Of a stretch of DNA of 64,000 bases, positions 1 through 13,600 are shown piece after piece. The DNA is taken from contig CANTUZ010000004.1 in the NCBI GenBank assembly GCA_947846985.1, positions 186,001 to 250,000 on the forward strand, given 5' to 3'. Every line of letters starts with the position of its first letter. Position 1 is the stretch's first letter. Origin of the DNA: Fratercula arctica (lineage: Eukaryota > Chordata > Aves > Charadriiformes > Alcidae). Under the pieces are notes generated by a model. It saw only the letters and a list, made by a program, of their open reading frames with translations. It was not told the DNA's origin and made no database searches. Position numbers and translations under genes: made by a program.

Positions 1-3000
1 ATGGCTGCTGCAAGATGTCAAACTGAGAAGCCTGAAGCAAAACCTTGGCAGAATTTTTTTTCAGCTGTCTGCAAACTCTGATGGGACCCTGCTGTAACCA
101 CTGAAAATATAACACTAAGAAAGGATAACGCTGCCCCTCTGGGGACACTCACATGCTTGGACCTTGCGCAGGAATTAGTACTTCGAAATAATCTTCTGCA
201 GCGCTTGACGGATGTACACGTACACGCTCCTCCCCAAGCCACATCCCCACGATAATAGACAAAAGTGGAAACAATAATCAGTCAAACACATTTCCCCTGT
301 GTTACGGACTTACATCATGTTTTGCTCAGGATTTTCAAAGATTATGGGTTTATATCAATTGGCCTGTGGTTTTCTTAGGAGTAAAATCATCCTGACAGAG
401 ATGAAAGGGGGACGGGGGGTCCATTTTGGAGGGGAGTTAGCAGCTGGGTTAGAATTTACCCTTGAGTAAAAAAGACGACAGTTTCATTTTGAAATGCAGA
501 TACTCAGGTTAATTAAACAAAAATAAGTTCCATGAAAATATTCATACTTATTACCTCACTGTAGGTATCTCCCTCCAGCAAATGGAATTTGCAGAAGTAA
601 AAATCAGCAGTAAGAGAAATAACACCTTTAAATGGACCTGCAGAAAGCGAGGCAAGTGAGCGCAGGGAAACCCCCTGTGTTCCGCGGAGAGAAGGCACTA
701 TATAGCACACTTCTACCCAATGACACTGACCGTCCATTATTTGTCAAGTCTTAGGAATTGTGCCATTCAAAAGAGACTGAAAAAAGTCTAAAAGCAAGAT
801 ATTCCATACATATAGTTTTCTAAAATGATAACTGATATGCTTCACTTGGGCTAAAGTTCCATTCATTTAAATCCAGTGGGATTTGCAACGAGACTACAGG
901 CTCTTCTACAACTGATAATACTTTTGCTATTTTTACTACCTTGCTTCATAACCATTAGCATATGCCGTTCTTTTTTTTTCCAGTATTACGCCGTACTATT
1001 AGTTATTTCTATTAAGAGAGGCCTAGGTGACCTTTTCATGCAGCTCTAAACTGCATTTATTTTGTGATCCTTTCAGAGACTTCTTGCCTCCAAGAAAAAT
1101 GACCACAGAAACTGTCACAGTCAATTAATAAGCTAATTTTGCACATTCTCGCCAAATCTCCAAGCTATTCCTTAAGCAAAGGTTAAAAATAAACGCTCTC
1201 AGAGGCTACGTGCAGAAGGAGGCACTTGAACAGCCATCACTTCTGACCTAACAACCGGCAGTAACACAAAAGCAAGAGCAGAAATCTCCCTTTAAGACGC
1301 GGGGCATCAGCAGGCTGCACGCCTGAAGCAAAATACATTATTTTGCTTGGGATAATCTAGCCTTTGTTCCAGCCCCCTGCAACTCAACTATGAGCCAAAG
1401 ACCCAATTAGAGGAAGTCCCTCCGGGCCAGCGCAGAGATGGTTCTGATAGCAGCAACTGGGAGAATGGAGAGCACCGCGCAGGGGACCAGGGTCTCACCC
1501 AACACACCTGCTCCGCAGCAGCCCTGAGAGCCGCCAACAAGGGTCACTCGTAACATTACATAAGCTGGCTTCAAAACCCTAAAGAACGCTGCACTCCAAC
1601 AACAGATCTAGTCATCTTTTGGCAACATGCTTGGATTTAAAGCTACAGCGGACAATACAGCCGTGTGTATCTCTCAAAGTGACTACAGATTGTTAACTCA
1701 ACTTTGTTCTTCTCAAGTGACCCTCATTTTCAACAAGTGCTGAGCATCCACCGTGTAAAAATCATAACCCACGGCGAAAGCTATAAAAAATTTTGGTCAT
1801 TTTTAGAACGATTTAGGTCGCCAAGCACAAAAATTGCATTCAACGCAGTCATCCCCACAACTTCTCAAGGCCAAGTTCCACATAGCATAGCCAAAAAGAT
1901 AACACACAGCTGCTAATTTCTTCCAAGCAGCACCAGGCACGTCAATCCTCATTATTGCACAAAATGGGTATTTAGGATGGGGTTTGTGCAGATTGCTAGG
2001 TTATCTCTGCACTTCACCACTGAAACCCTGTGCTTCTGCCGTCGTATTTCTCTAATCCACCAACACTGCAAGAAGTCTCTCTTACATACTCAAAATGGTC
2101 AGAAGACATTACATCTCCTTTGGACCACACGGAAATATTTTGCTATTTGGAAATTGGTAGTGGTAGCGCCCGTTCCAGCAGTCAACTGGTGCAGTGACAC
2201 ATTCCAGCACTGAATCCACGTGGCTTTAAGGAGTGGGTCGTTGAGCCCAAGCTGCCTCCTGGGACTCGTTCCAGGATCAGCTGAACTGCCGAACTACAAC
2301 CGATAGGTCCGTGGGCCAAGGACCAAACTAACATTTTCACTCCGAGATGACCCCATTTCTGAGCCAGCACGCAGGCTTTGGCACCGCTGCGTCGCCTAGC
2401 ACACAAATAACCAAAGAGACACCGGGCCAAATGGAACATCCTGAGGCACGAGGATGCTCACACAAATCTGGGCTGCCAAAATGCAGCAGAGCTAGACCAA
2501 AGCAGAAGGATCCATTCCCGTTGCCAAAAGGTCTCGGGTCCCCAAAATACACCGCAACCCCTCTAACGATCTGGCATCATCTCGAAACGCCACAGCTGCT
2601 CGCAGAGTCCCAAAGCTGCCTGAAAGCCTTGGCTTCCTACTCAGATACTTTTCGGGACAATACTTGATTTGATGAATTCTGGCCTACCCGAAGTTCTTCT
2701 AAGGCCAGCGGACACGCTGACACAGATAAGTTATGGCAGTCAGGTGGCAGCAAGCAAAAGCATCTGGAGCTTGTCTAGAAAGGCCGAGGACCACTGCGCA
2801 GGGTGGGACGTGTGCCTGAGCCGGGGGAGAGAAAACCCTACAGCTACTCGCAATCTGCCAAGCGGGAGAAGCACGGACACCCTCAGCGCACGGACCTACC
2901 ACCACACCAGCAAAATACATTACCCATTTCAGATAGCGGGCTGAATCCTGAGCCCATATACAAATAATTCCAGAACACATTCACATTTTAGGGCTACGAG

Positions 3001-4834
3001 CAACAAGAGATTTTTCACGCAGTGCATTGGTTCACAGCTAAAGAAAGGGAAAAAGAGAGGAGAAAAAAAGCGGTTGAGACCTTTTCTGATAGGAGAGAGG
3101 ACGGAGCAGGAACTGAAAATTGCGAGCTACAACTTGATATAATTACCACTGCTACTCGAGGCTCCCAGTTGCTGCCCAAAACGTTCCAGAAATTTCTGAA
3201 AGCTTTGAGAGTGCTGCCAAAGCAAATGCCACGCACTGCACGGCTCGAGAGTGGATTTCTAGGCCGGATACCTATCATTACAAGGGAATTCAGAGCAGCT
3301 TGAGGTTTTCTGTTAATCTTTTTGTTTAGATCTGAATTCCAAGATATAAAAGAAAAAGCTTTTGGCACAAATTGACTGAAGAAAATATTTCTGTGTGTGT
3401 ATTTGATAGAGTAAGCTTTTGCCCAATGATAGTTACTTCGCTATTGCAGGAAAAGTTCTCCTCCGATGGCCAGAGAACGCTTTGCTTACAGTAAAATAAG
3501 GCTTCATATTTTCTCTTCGGCTGAGATATAGAATCACTCCTTTCAGTTTATCGTGCTGTGTTCCTGAGGGGTAAAAATCTCACTGCCCGAAAAGCATACC
3601 GAAGTTAGACCAAGTCAGAATCGTGCACTAAAGCGCCGTGCAGCCAATTGACCTGTCCGCTAACGAGCGAGCGGGCACCCCGCTCCTGCGAGAGCCTAAG
3701 TTACCTTCCTTGAGATATAAAAGCCATTGAATTCTTTGTTGAACTTAAGTCGTCAGGGTGCAGAAAGATTGACTTTAATCCCATATTACCTGAACTGACG
3801 AGGTAGGAAGACAAGGTAAACATCGCCACGGCCACATTTGAGGAAACGAACAGTTTCTGTAAACATGTCCATGCAGACTGAAGGAGATTTTTAGTAGCTA
3901 AGAGAAGAAGACAGAGAACGTGTGTATAATCTTTTAAATAAACTACCCGTCTTCTCTTAAATATGATGATATCTTTACTCTGGGATAATCAACTCTCTAA
4001 CCTTTGGCACTTATTTAACTCAAGATACAGTAATTATTTCATTAACAAAAAACACCTATGTTGCAACTTAAAATTATTAAAATGCTTTTAGTCTTAACCG
4101 CACACAGAGGGAAGAACGTGACCCTACACTTGGCGGGGGGGGGGGAGTAAGCCGCATTTCCAGCTCTGACGGACGCACGCAGAGACGCCGTGCGTCGCAG
4201 TAAGGCTTCCTTAACTGCAGCAGAGCTCCGCAGACGACAGCAGTTGTGGGTCTGGCCCAACATCTTAAGTATATAACAATAAAAAAAGAAGACATTAAAC
4301 CAAAATTCTCTTATTAGGAGTTTACGTGCTGCTACGTGTGTGCTTGCAAGTATAAAACAGCAGTTTTATTATGCTTGATGAAAGGTAGCACAGTACTCGG
4401 GTTCCATACGTATCCCCAAACAAGCTCCCTGGCAATTGGCTAATGCGAAAAACTGAAATGTTGCCAAGAACTAAATCTTGCCCCGATAAAATGCCTCGTA
4501 CCTCATCCATCTTACTGTGACCATCGTTCTGAATTGCTAAATACTAGTGAGAAGTGCTCTGTAATTTAGAAAACCTGCCGCATTTTTAAAAAGGAAAATA
4601 AAAGTTATAAGCTATGGTTTCGTAGCATATGGTTTGTGTTTACAGTTCTTCAGCCTTCCTGGACCCATTTACAAGAATCATAACGAGGGTAAAATGCTTA
4701 AGCGGAAAACAAACAAACAAGCATTGCCCAGGCAGGCGCTGTTCTGCTGTGCTTTGCTCTTAGCTTACTTCTTTCAAAACCTAACCCGATACTGGGAATT
4801 GCACAATTTTGTCATGAAATCAGGGAATTTCCCC

Positions 4835-4976
4835 TGCGCCAGACCCGCAGGAGACCCGAGGAGCCTCGCCGAGCGCCGCCGAGCACCAGAGACCTTCTCC
4901 CAGCACGACCCGGCTGCCGGGCGCCCCGCAGCACCGGTGCGCGCCAGCATCCCCCGGGGCACCACGCAGGGGTTTG
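4835..4976. promoter_or_regulatory. Isolated CpG-dense patch
   Basis: About 140 bases with roughly 20 CpGs surrounded by AT-rich DNA. An open frame of 119 codons (4634-4993, plus) runs through it but resembles nothing known. It may be an orphan CpG island or enhancer. Confidence 0.4.
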
Positions 4977-5534
4977 TAAAAACAGAGACCTAACTGCCCG
5001 AGAAAGCCCAAAAAACAGTAGCTGGAAGGAAGATTTGGGGTTGGGAACTCCATCTTTAGCTGGGCCTGAGAGAGGACAAGTTGAACTACGGCGTTACGCC
5101 TAGTTCACGGGCATGCCTAAAAATCAGTTAGATATGCCAGCTACTGCTAACAGTCTCATTAACTAGCCCTTCAAAGCAGGTTACTGATAAGCGCATCGGA
5201 ACTTGACGCGGACAAATAAATAACTCCTGGATTACCTGTTGAGAACCGGCCCGAATCCTGCTCATTGCTTCCCCAAATACCTGAAAGCTGACAGTCCTCC
5301 GACACAGCCTAACAGCTGAAGCAGGAAACGACGTCTGCCCTGCAGCTTCCAGGCATGAGAACAGCATCAGTTTGTTTTTTCTTTAGGAGAAATAAAGTGA
5401 AAACACAGACATAAGCTTGTTATTCTACAGGTGGTTTGAGCTAGAAAGTTTCATGCTAGATCTCCATGTATCCTAGAAACTCCCATTCCCTTTTAGGCTG
5501 AAAAACTGTCCACAAAAATCACCTAAATAAAAGA

Positions 5535-5830
5535 CCTAATTTGAAGGCAAAAAAGTAAATTCTTACATCTTGCTAATGTAATTGTGTGCAGTTTGTACTT
5601 CCTAAACTACTTCTGAAAATTCTGTCAAAACCAATTAGATTATTTTGTTTACTTTCATTATGTCATGAATTATGAGGAAGAGATTAATGATTTTGGAAGC
5701 TTCCAAGTAGTTCAGTTAAGATTTTCCTTTGAAGAGCTTTTCAAATAAGCCTCCTATTTGCTTTTCGTAAGTGCTTAAGTGTTTTGGTAATGCGCTGCTT
5801 TTTGTCCTGTATGTTTTAAAGTAAGTTTGA
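5535..5830. promoter_or_regulatory. AT-rich block with clustered homeodomain-type words
   Basis: Contains CTAATGTAATTG, CCAATTAGATTA, ATGAATTATGAGG and GATTAATGATTTTGG within 300 bases and no repeats. The texture is that of a conserved noncoding element; untested. Confidence 0.25.
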
Positions 5831-6103
5831 GTTTAAAGGAAGGACTAAATAGGAAAACTTATTGAGAATCTGGAAAATATAGACACAAGAGAGAAAAGAT
5901 TTATTTGATGGTGAAATAATTAATTTTTTCAAACAAGCAATGCCACAACTGATGGAGCGAAGTCACAGGCATTAATGCATTTAGTTATATGAGAGTTAAG
6001 GCCGCAGAGATTTGCAAGTATTTTGTTTATAAAACGGGCTATACAGCTAGAAGAGCGCGACTACAAAGAGTCTGCATTTCCATTGGGGTCGCGAACATAA
6101 TTC

Positions 6104-6116
6104 AGGTTGTGAACCT
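6104..6116. promoter_or_regulatory. Perfect inverted repeat AGGTT-GTG-AACCT
   Basis: A 5-base perfect inverted repeat around GTG, flanked by GGGGTC (6085-6090) and GACCCC (6118-6123), themselves an inverted pair. It could be a nuclear-receptor-like site or chance. Confidence 0.25.
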
Positions 6117-9100
6117 TGACCCCAGAGTGTGAGTATTGGTTCAGAAAACAGTTCATCAGGTCATAAATAATTGGAGGGACATTTAATTCTATGAGGAATA
6201 ATATTAATTACATTCCTTAGAGAAGTACTGTTGCAGATGTTAATATCAGCAAATCAGCTACAGAGCGCTCCAAATATTTTGAAGGAAATGAACAAAAACC
6301 TGCCGGTTGTAGCATGTACAGTCTGTTTACTTTAGGACAGAAGATGGCCCGAAATCACAACTAGAATGAAACCCCCACAAATTCCAGGACCTTCCCAAGT
6401 CATGTTAATTTGTCTAGGAAATTATGAGCTAGCCGTAAATTTGGGTTTTAATATTGCCCTGATGACGAACGTCAGGGAGCGAGAATATCCGAATTCCTGT
6501 GCCTGCAGCCCACCTCCACCTCTCACGCTCTGCCCGAAGCGCTTACACTGCAGAAAGGACACGTTCACAAAAACAGTTTTAGCAGTTTCACGTGTCAGTA
6601 CCAGGCTTGTTGTACATCTAATTACCCCTCCCCCTTTTTTTTTTCTTTAAATCATGTAGGTTATACATCACACCATTAAAAAAGCATTACAAGAGTAAGA
6701 TCTCTTAACTGTACGGCATCATTAGATACATAAGTGAAGCTTCATAAATCTAAATAAAAAAAGAATAATAATATTTCCCAATGGCCGCTAATACTTTTAT
6801 ACATTCAGATATTTTAAGGTGCTGTAGTGACTGCTTAGAGTATTTAGTTATGCCTAACACTTTCAAACGTGCGCCTTTTGTTCAGCAGCATAAACATTTC
6901 ACAAACAACATCGATACCTGTATAGGTTTTCTCCCTCAAGATTAGTTTTTTGAGCATGTCTGATTCGGAGAGATTCAGTTGTTTTCAACACAGCAGTTAC
7001 TGAAAAAGAAAAAAAAGCTTTTCCTGGTTGAGGTTTTGCTTATTTTAAAACCAACAAAAGTGGAGGGGGTTCCAGGGAGGAGGGAACGCTCTCAGAATAA
7101 TTGCTTTGCACAGTATTCAGCATTCAGATAATTATTACTTTGAGGTGTACGGCACTTAGAGAGTACGAGATGTCCTACAGTAAAATTCAGAAATAGAATT
7201 TCAAGGCCTAAGCCCTCTAATCCCTGCAATTTAAGACAAACTGACAAACGCGCAAATATTTAAAAGCTGGACTGAAGAAGGAACAGAGAGAGCGCTCGCT
7301 GCTGCGAAACGCACGTGCACACAGCCTTCACGTCTCCCGAGGGGGAAAGTGCTAGGAACACGTATGTGGTCAGAGAGAGGGCTCCCTCCCCTCCTAACCA
7401 TTCCTACGGCTTTCAGAAGCTCTGTCTTATAATTGAACAAATGAAAAAAGAGGCACTTGGTATAAATATAGCCACCAAACGACGGACCTGACAATTCATC
7501 ATCGTTACCGAGAAACTGTTACCTTCCTATGGGCCGGCAAGTGGGAATTTTTGGATTGGCGTTTCCTCAATGGCTAAAGACGCTAGATGTGTGTAGATGG
7601 ACAACACCTTGTCTGAATTATCTCCTCGCTTCTCCCGCTGGTTGCTTTCCCCATGGCACGGGCACTCAAGCCCCCACATGTCACGGTACCCGCAAGCCCC
7701 ATGCCAGTGAAGCAGCCAGAACCCGCACAAAGACAGTTCCAACCTGGATCGCAACAAGCAGCAGTGCTGGCACAGACGGATGCGATGGCAACGGGTGCAG
7801 CAGCAAAAGCCTCGCCGCATCTCAAGGTGAAAAACAGTTCATCTCCCACAACAGCTCCATGAAGTGTCTTTGTTGAACAGAGACTGCCAACTGTATGACA
7901 CTGTGCCAAGCCACGTGTGATGGCTTCGGGACGACTTCTAGAAATGGTGAAGACCACGTTCTGGCCGAACTATATTTACAGTAAAATTGCAGCAATTTTC
8001 TTCTGCATCACATTCTGAAATTTCATGTAATGAGATGTATAAAATAGAACGCCTGATACTCAGATTTTTATCCTGAGACTGCTATCAGAAACCCAGCTCA
8101 GGAAAGTATTTGGATTGAAGTACACATTAAATGAACTGTTTTCCTAAAATGAAACCGCACCACTGGAAATGCCATAATGGAACACATGACAGCACACAGC
8201 TTTGGTGGGGAAGAGCATAATTCAGTTTCTATTTTGTGCACTTGACCAAAAAGCAGTGCTTCTGGACCAGATTCACTCACCCTGGCTGAACAACCTGAAT
8301 TCCCATGCAAGTCCTCACTGCTCACTGCTTTTTACACGATGTTTTCCATATAATACTATTCAGAACAGTCACCATACAAGTGAAAACCTTTTCTGAAAAA
8401 TAACATTAAAGTACCATTCTGAGATAAATAGACGTTGGATCTAAAATCTCATGTTTTCAGTACTCAAAACGTTTTCAAATTCTGAGCACAAGTTAAAAAA
8501 ACTACATCAGAAAAGCACAAGACAAGGCAGAAATCCTCTTCCCCCACAATATCCTCATTTGGTAAATCAACAGAACTCATCAGTTCTATTGGAAGGCAAA
8601 AATCCATGTATAGTTTCAGCTAGCGTACAGGAATTGCTTTTTCTTCCCACTTTTTGGTAAGCACTACATAAACAGTAGATACATTCCGTCAACCAAATCA
8701 CCTTAATTTATGCAGTTGCGGTTTTCTTCAAATAACTCCAACGAATGCGCACAGCAGCATTTCCTGGTACAAACACCACGCTGCTCGCTCCCCAGCACCC
8801 CGCGCCTCGCCGTGCCCTCTAATTCCCTCCGTCATTACCATCCCTAACAACTTGCCTCGCACAGACGTCGCAGCCTCCCTCGCCAATAGTTTACTGACGC
8901 TCCCCTGGAATATGTTTTTAACACTCTTGGCATGTTTAACACTTTCGAGTCCTCAGGTACTCAGGTAGTTTAAGCAAAAACATTCACAGCAATATAAGCA
9001 AGCTACGGGTTTTGTTAAGTATTTCCTTGAAAAGATAATATAATTTTCAACTGTTTATCACACAAAACCGAAAGTAAACAAACTGTCTCTGAGAAATCCA

Positions 9101-10847
9101 ATAGCAGCTATCACTAAAACTACGTTGGAAATCTCATTTAGGCTAAGCCTGAATCATTTGTGCTCCCATGGATTAATAAGAAAAAAGAAAAAGAAAAATT
9201 CCCTACCTCTAATAACAAAACAAGAACACAGAAAGATAAGACAGCATCAACTGCAAATATGTGCAGTAACGTGTCTCTCAAATTGCCACATTCCAAACCA
9301 ATTTTACTATAAGATTAAAATGTAAACCCACAAGTGGAATTTTTATCTGAAACTTACGGAAGAAGCGACCACAGCAGCCTCAAACACACCAGAAAGAAAA
9401 CCATCCTGAAACAGGGGAAATGGAGGAAAACTGCTCTAGTCCCTGACTTTACCTAATCCTCCAACAGCAGGTGAGTGTCGTCTCGTCTCCGGAGCAGGAG
9501 GCCTGTTAAGGGACAAACGTCTTCACCTGTACCCAGCTGCTGACCAGAGATGTGGTAAGACTCAATGAACACAATTAGTACCTTCAGAGGTTTTGGAACA
9601 AGACCCACCATTGTAATAACAAATCTAGCATCCTACTTCGCATGGGTAATAAGGAATTACTCCTAAATGTAATATGTTGGTGGTTTACGGAAAGGTCACG
9701 TATCGGTAAGACGGCCAGGCTTGCTTTAAATTATGAAAGGTAACTGCATATACACTATTAAGCCACTAAAAGGTCAATTATCCTTGTTAAAAAGTTGTTG
9801 TTCGCATTACAAGAGATTCCTTCCATGTTGTAGTCAGTGAGACTCAATGCTCAGAAGCATAGCGGTAAGTTTCATGCAATTTGCTTTACATAAGCATATT
9901 GTCATCTACCATTTAGAGTGAACTGAACTTTTGTTAAACTTCTTTGATCCGTCCCATACAGTAGCAAAATCACAGAGTCTGTCCTATTTCTCAGCAACTG
10001 AGGAAGCGGCAACCTCCAAAGGGCATTTCCCACTGGTTCTGTGTAGCCTCTTCTTGCCCCTTTCCCAGCAGTCCTGCCATCACACAGCTATGTCTTATGT
10101 GTAGTCATGGGGCTGAAAAGCCACGGCTGACGTCCAATAAAGCTGTCATAGAGAAGCTAAGAATAACAGTAGGCCCGAGGCAGGAGAGGGGAGGCCGTGA
10201 AGCTTCTCTATTACGTTAGCTACAGACACAATCACCGCTTCTATCAGCTGTGTCCCATCCCGTCCTATCACAAAAGGAACTAATTATGATCACTGCTGCA
10301 ACATCATTAGCTAGGCTGCGACTGCCGGGACCCGTGAATCCCAGGCACAGCGAAAAAGAAAGTCAACTGAGGTCCAGTGCCTGTAAGTTACAGGGGGGAC
10401 GAAAAAAGCACAATAAAGCTTTGGCACTTGAGACATTCTGAGGATATCACCGTATGTATCTTTTCACCAACACTTCTCTGAGCAGAAACTTAGAAGAAAA
10501 TTCCACGGCAGGAATTCTATAAATGAAGAGCCATATGTTAAGAAACATTTGACGACCTGGCTCAAGAACCCCAAAGCAGTGGGAGCTGTGGGGTACACCA
10601 ACTCACAAGCAGGCTCACGAGCAATACTATGGTGAAATCTGCGTCCCTAAAATGGGTTTGGGACTCGGGGGTGAACACGCTACTGGTCTTCTCCCTCCCC
10701 TTCCAAGGCAGGCTGGGAATCGGGTTCCGCCTGCACAGCGGATCAAAGCACCAGCCACACAGCCTGGACGGACACGGCTGGGGCAACTGAAGGAGAAGCT
10801 GGAGGGCTTGGCGGCAGTAGGAGGAAGGAAATATCTGCAACTAGGTC

Positions 10848-10960
10848 AGGGCTCCGAGCAACCTGGTCTAGGTGAAGATGTCCCTGCCCAGGGCAGGGGG
10901 TTGGACTAGATGGCCTTCAAGTTCCCTCCCAACCCAAACTATTCTATGATTCTATTCCAT
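10848..10960 (+). mobile_element. CR1 retrotransposon 3' end, 5'-truncated, plus orientation
   Basis: Reads AGGGCTCCGAGCAACCTGGTC, then CCCTGCCCAGGGCAGGGGG, TTGGACTAGATGG and a CCTCCCAACCC word. It ends in the CR1 3' signature ATTCTATGATTCTATTCC. Only about 110 bases remain, so it has no coding capacity. Confidence 0.88.
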
Positions 10961-13339
10961 GAAATAATTTTAAATCGGTAACCAAAAAAGCATTAAGGGA
11001 CTTAACAAAACAAATACCCTCCCAGAGAGTGAGCAACTTTTATCACGCTACACAAAACTTGTGTAAAGGCCCCGAGTGGTTAGGGGTTAAGAAGTTAAAT
11101 AAGGAACCCAAGTCCTAACAATAATTCATAAAAACTTACCATCCTCTCTTGAAAATGAGGACCGAGTAAGCACGCCTCCCCTTACAGGTAGTTCTCTGCC
11201 AGACGCAATTAAATTCTCCAACGTTAAGTTCCACAGAAGCTTTACTTCATCATTTAAAAAGGGAATGACGTTATTGACAATGAGAAAATACTGGTTCACA
11301 TTTTTCACAGCATATTATGACACCAATTTTGTCAGCTTGTTTTCCCAAAAATATAGTGAAAATTTACACTATGTTTCCTAAGTTCTCCACAGACAGCAAT
11401 GAAGGGGCCAAGCGTATCGGCTTCCTTGTATTTTAGCCTGTGGCAGCCAAAGGAATTCCCAACAAACCTTTAATTCGGGGAACTCTATCTATTTGCTGGA
11501 GACGACCATCTAGTAGAAAGATGCTGATTGTCCCAACACATATAAAACGTGTAGCCAGTGACTGCCTGAACGCCTTAAGACTCTGAAAGTTTAAGTTTGT
11601 CAAAATAATTCACAGTTCCCAAAAGCTGCCTCTACTTCCCCTTAACTCCTCTCAAGGACTTGACTCTGACTTCCATGGAAATTTTACCATTGAACTTGTT
11701 GCACAAATCAGCCAAGAAGATAAACCTCAACGTTGTTTTTTTTTTCTGCTATTTTTGCAAGCTACAGGTTAATTAATAGCTTCGGCGTAAAGCGCGGGCC
11801 AGCTGCTTTGTGATATCATTCACCCGACTCTTTGGCACAATGAAACACACGTTTCTGATCCAACTTACTCTGTAATTGCTGACATCTAAAAAATTACTAC
11901 CTAAATATTTTTACCCATAAAAACATTATTAGTACCTCTATCAGAGTATTTGTGCGTATATACTTTAGCCCACATGGTTATAATGTGAAACTCCTTCGGA
12001 GCACACGGAATGATTGCTGAAAGAGATCTAATTTTATCACAAATAAATGAAATGAGGCGTTCTAGATTCTGCGCAGCTGACAGTCAGCTCCATGCTTTGA
12101 CTAGTAAAGCTGGGTGGCTTTGCGAGGCTCGGGGTCTTTAGTAAGGAAGGACTGCACAGCTGCTCTCGCATCATTTAACTCCAGACTCCACGATCGTAAT
12201 GCTGAACACCCACACGCACAACACGCAGTACCCCGTTTTACTAAATCAAGGGTAGCACCTGCTAAGGCACCACAAGTCAAAACCACGGTTTAGAAATCAT
12301 TTGACAATGAGAACTATGTCACAGAATGGAATAAATGTTTTCAAAGTGTGTATTCTGGGTTTAACAACGCGCTTGTGTTCTTACCTGGGAGTACAAACTA
12401 CCCATCTTTCATCTGGGTGTTCCTGTGCTTACCCTGATACCATCACTGCAACACGTGAATACGTCGCACTGGAGACTCCTTGGAAGCACAGGAGCCCTGG
12501 CAGACCCCACGGTCCCGGACTGCCTTGCTGCTCTAGACTGTCTTATTGTTTCACCGCGTGATTGGATTATACCTAAATGCAGGCATACAGTGCCATCTTA
12601 GGTATCCTGGAGCATTTAAGAGACACGAGGCTGTGAGATACGACACAAACCTCCCAGAAACTCGAACGTGCCTGGAGCAGCAGCTCAATCCAGAATCCAG
12701 GCAGGGACTACTCCGTGAGCGGACGTGGTGGTAGGAACTTGCTGCATTACAGGACTCTACCTATCACCCAACTGCAAAACACCGGGCAAAATACTGCCTA
12801 AATGCTTCACAGAGCAAATGGTTGTAAGATAATAGAAAATTACCATTTCTTTAACATGTGTGAATTATGCAAGACCGCCGGAGCCCCAGGAAGTCCCGAG
12901 CATCCCTGTGCCAGCACGGAGCTTGCACGTGAGGCAGCACTTTGCTTGTCACAAGCTGGGAGCGAGCCAGGTTGAGTTTGTGAAGAACAAGCTTCTCCGC
13001 TGGCTTCACGTTAGAAGCATTTCCTACAATTATCATCATTATTACACGATAACTAAGATGGCCAATCAGCTACTGAAAACCACGGAAAACCATCGTGGAA
13101 GTTAAGGGCTGTTATTTCTATACCAGTAACCAGTTCTGCCTTCTGCCCACCCGACCAACTCTATTAGAGACACCGCTCCTGGCCCAACAAAGAAAGGCGC
13201 TGAATAAAAAAGGGGCTGATCTTAGGAAAGAAGTCATTATTTATTTAAGCTTCAGTGATGATCGCTATATGGGGTGCTAACATTTTTGTAGAGCTGCTGC
13301 GAACCACTTACTCTGTGCTTTTTTAACTCTTGGGAGCCT

Positions 13340-13600
13340 TTACGTTAAACACGCGCGGCAGATCCTTGATGCTGCAGAGAGGGTCAGATTTTCCTCGAGC
13401 GTGGGGGACGTTCCACGAAGCAGGCGACCCGAGGAGAGCGGAGAAGCCGGCACACCAGGAGACCTCGGGGGCCAGGCCTCTCTGAAGCCGCTGCTGCATG
13501 TTCAAGCCGCGTTCCCTCCAAGGGGCAAAATCTGCTAACGCTCCACTTAACTCTGCTGCCGCTCCAAGCCTTTCACCTCTGCGTTCCAGATTGCTGTGGG
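13340..13600. promoter_or_regulatory. CpG-rich patch with 129-codon minus-strand open frame
   Basis: A GC- and CpG-rich segment in AT-rich surroundings. The minus-strand frame 13712-13323 is open for 129 codons but matches no family I recognise and lacks splice support. Confidence 0.3.
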
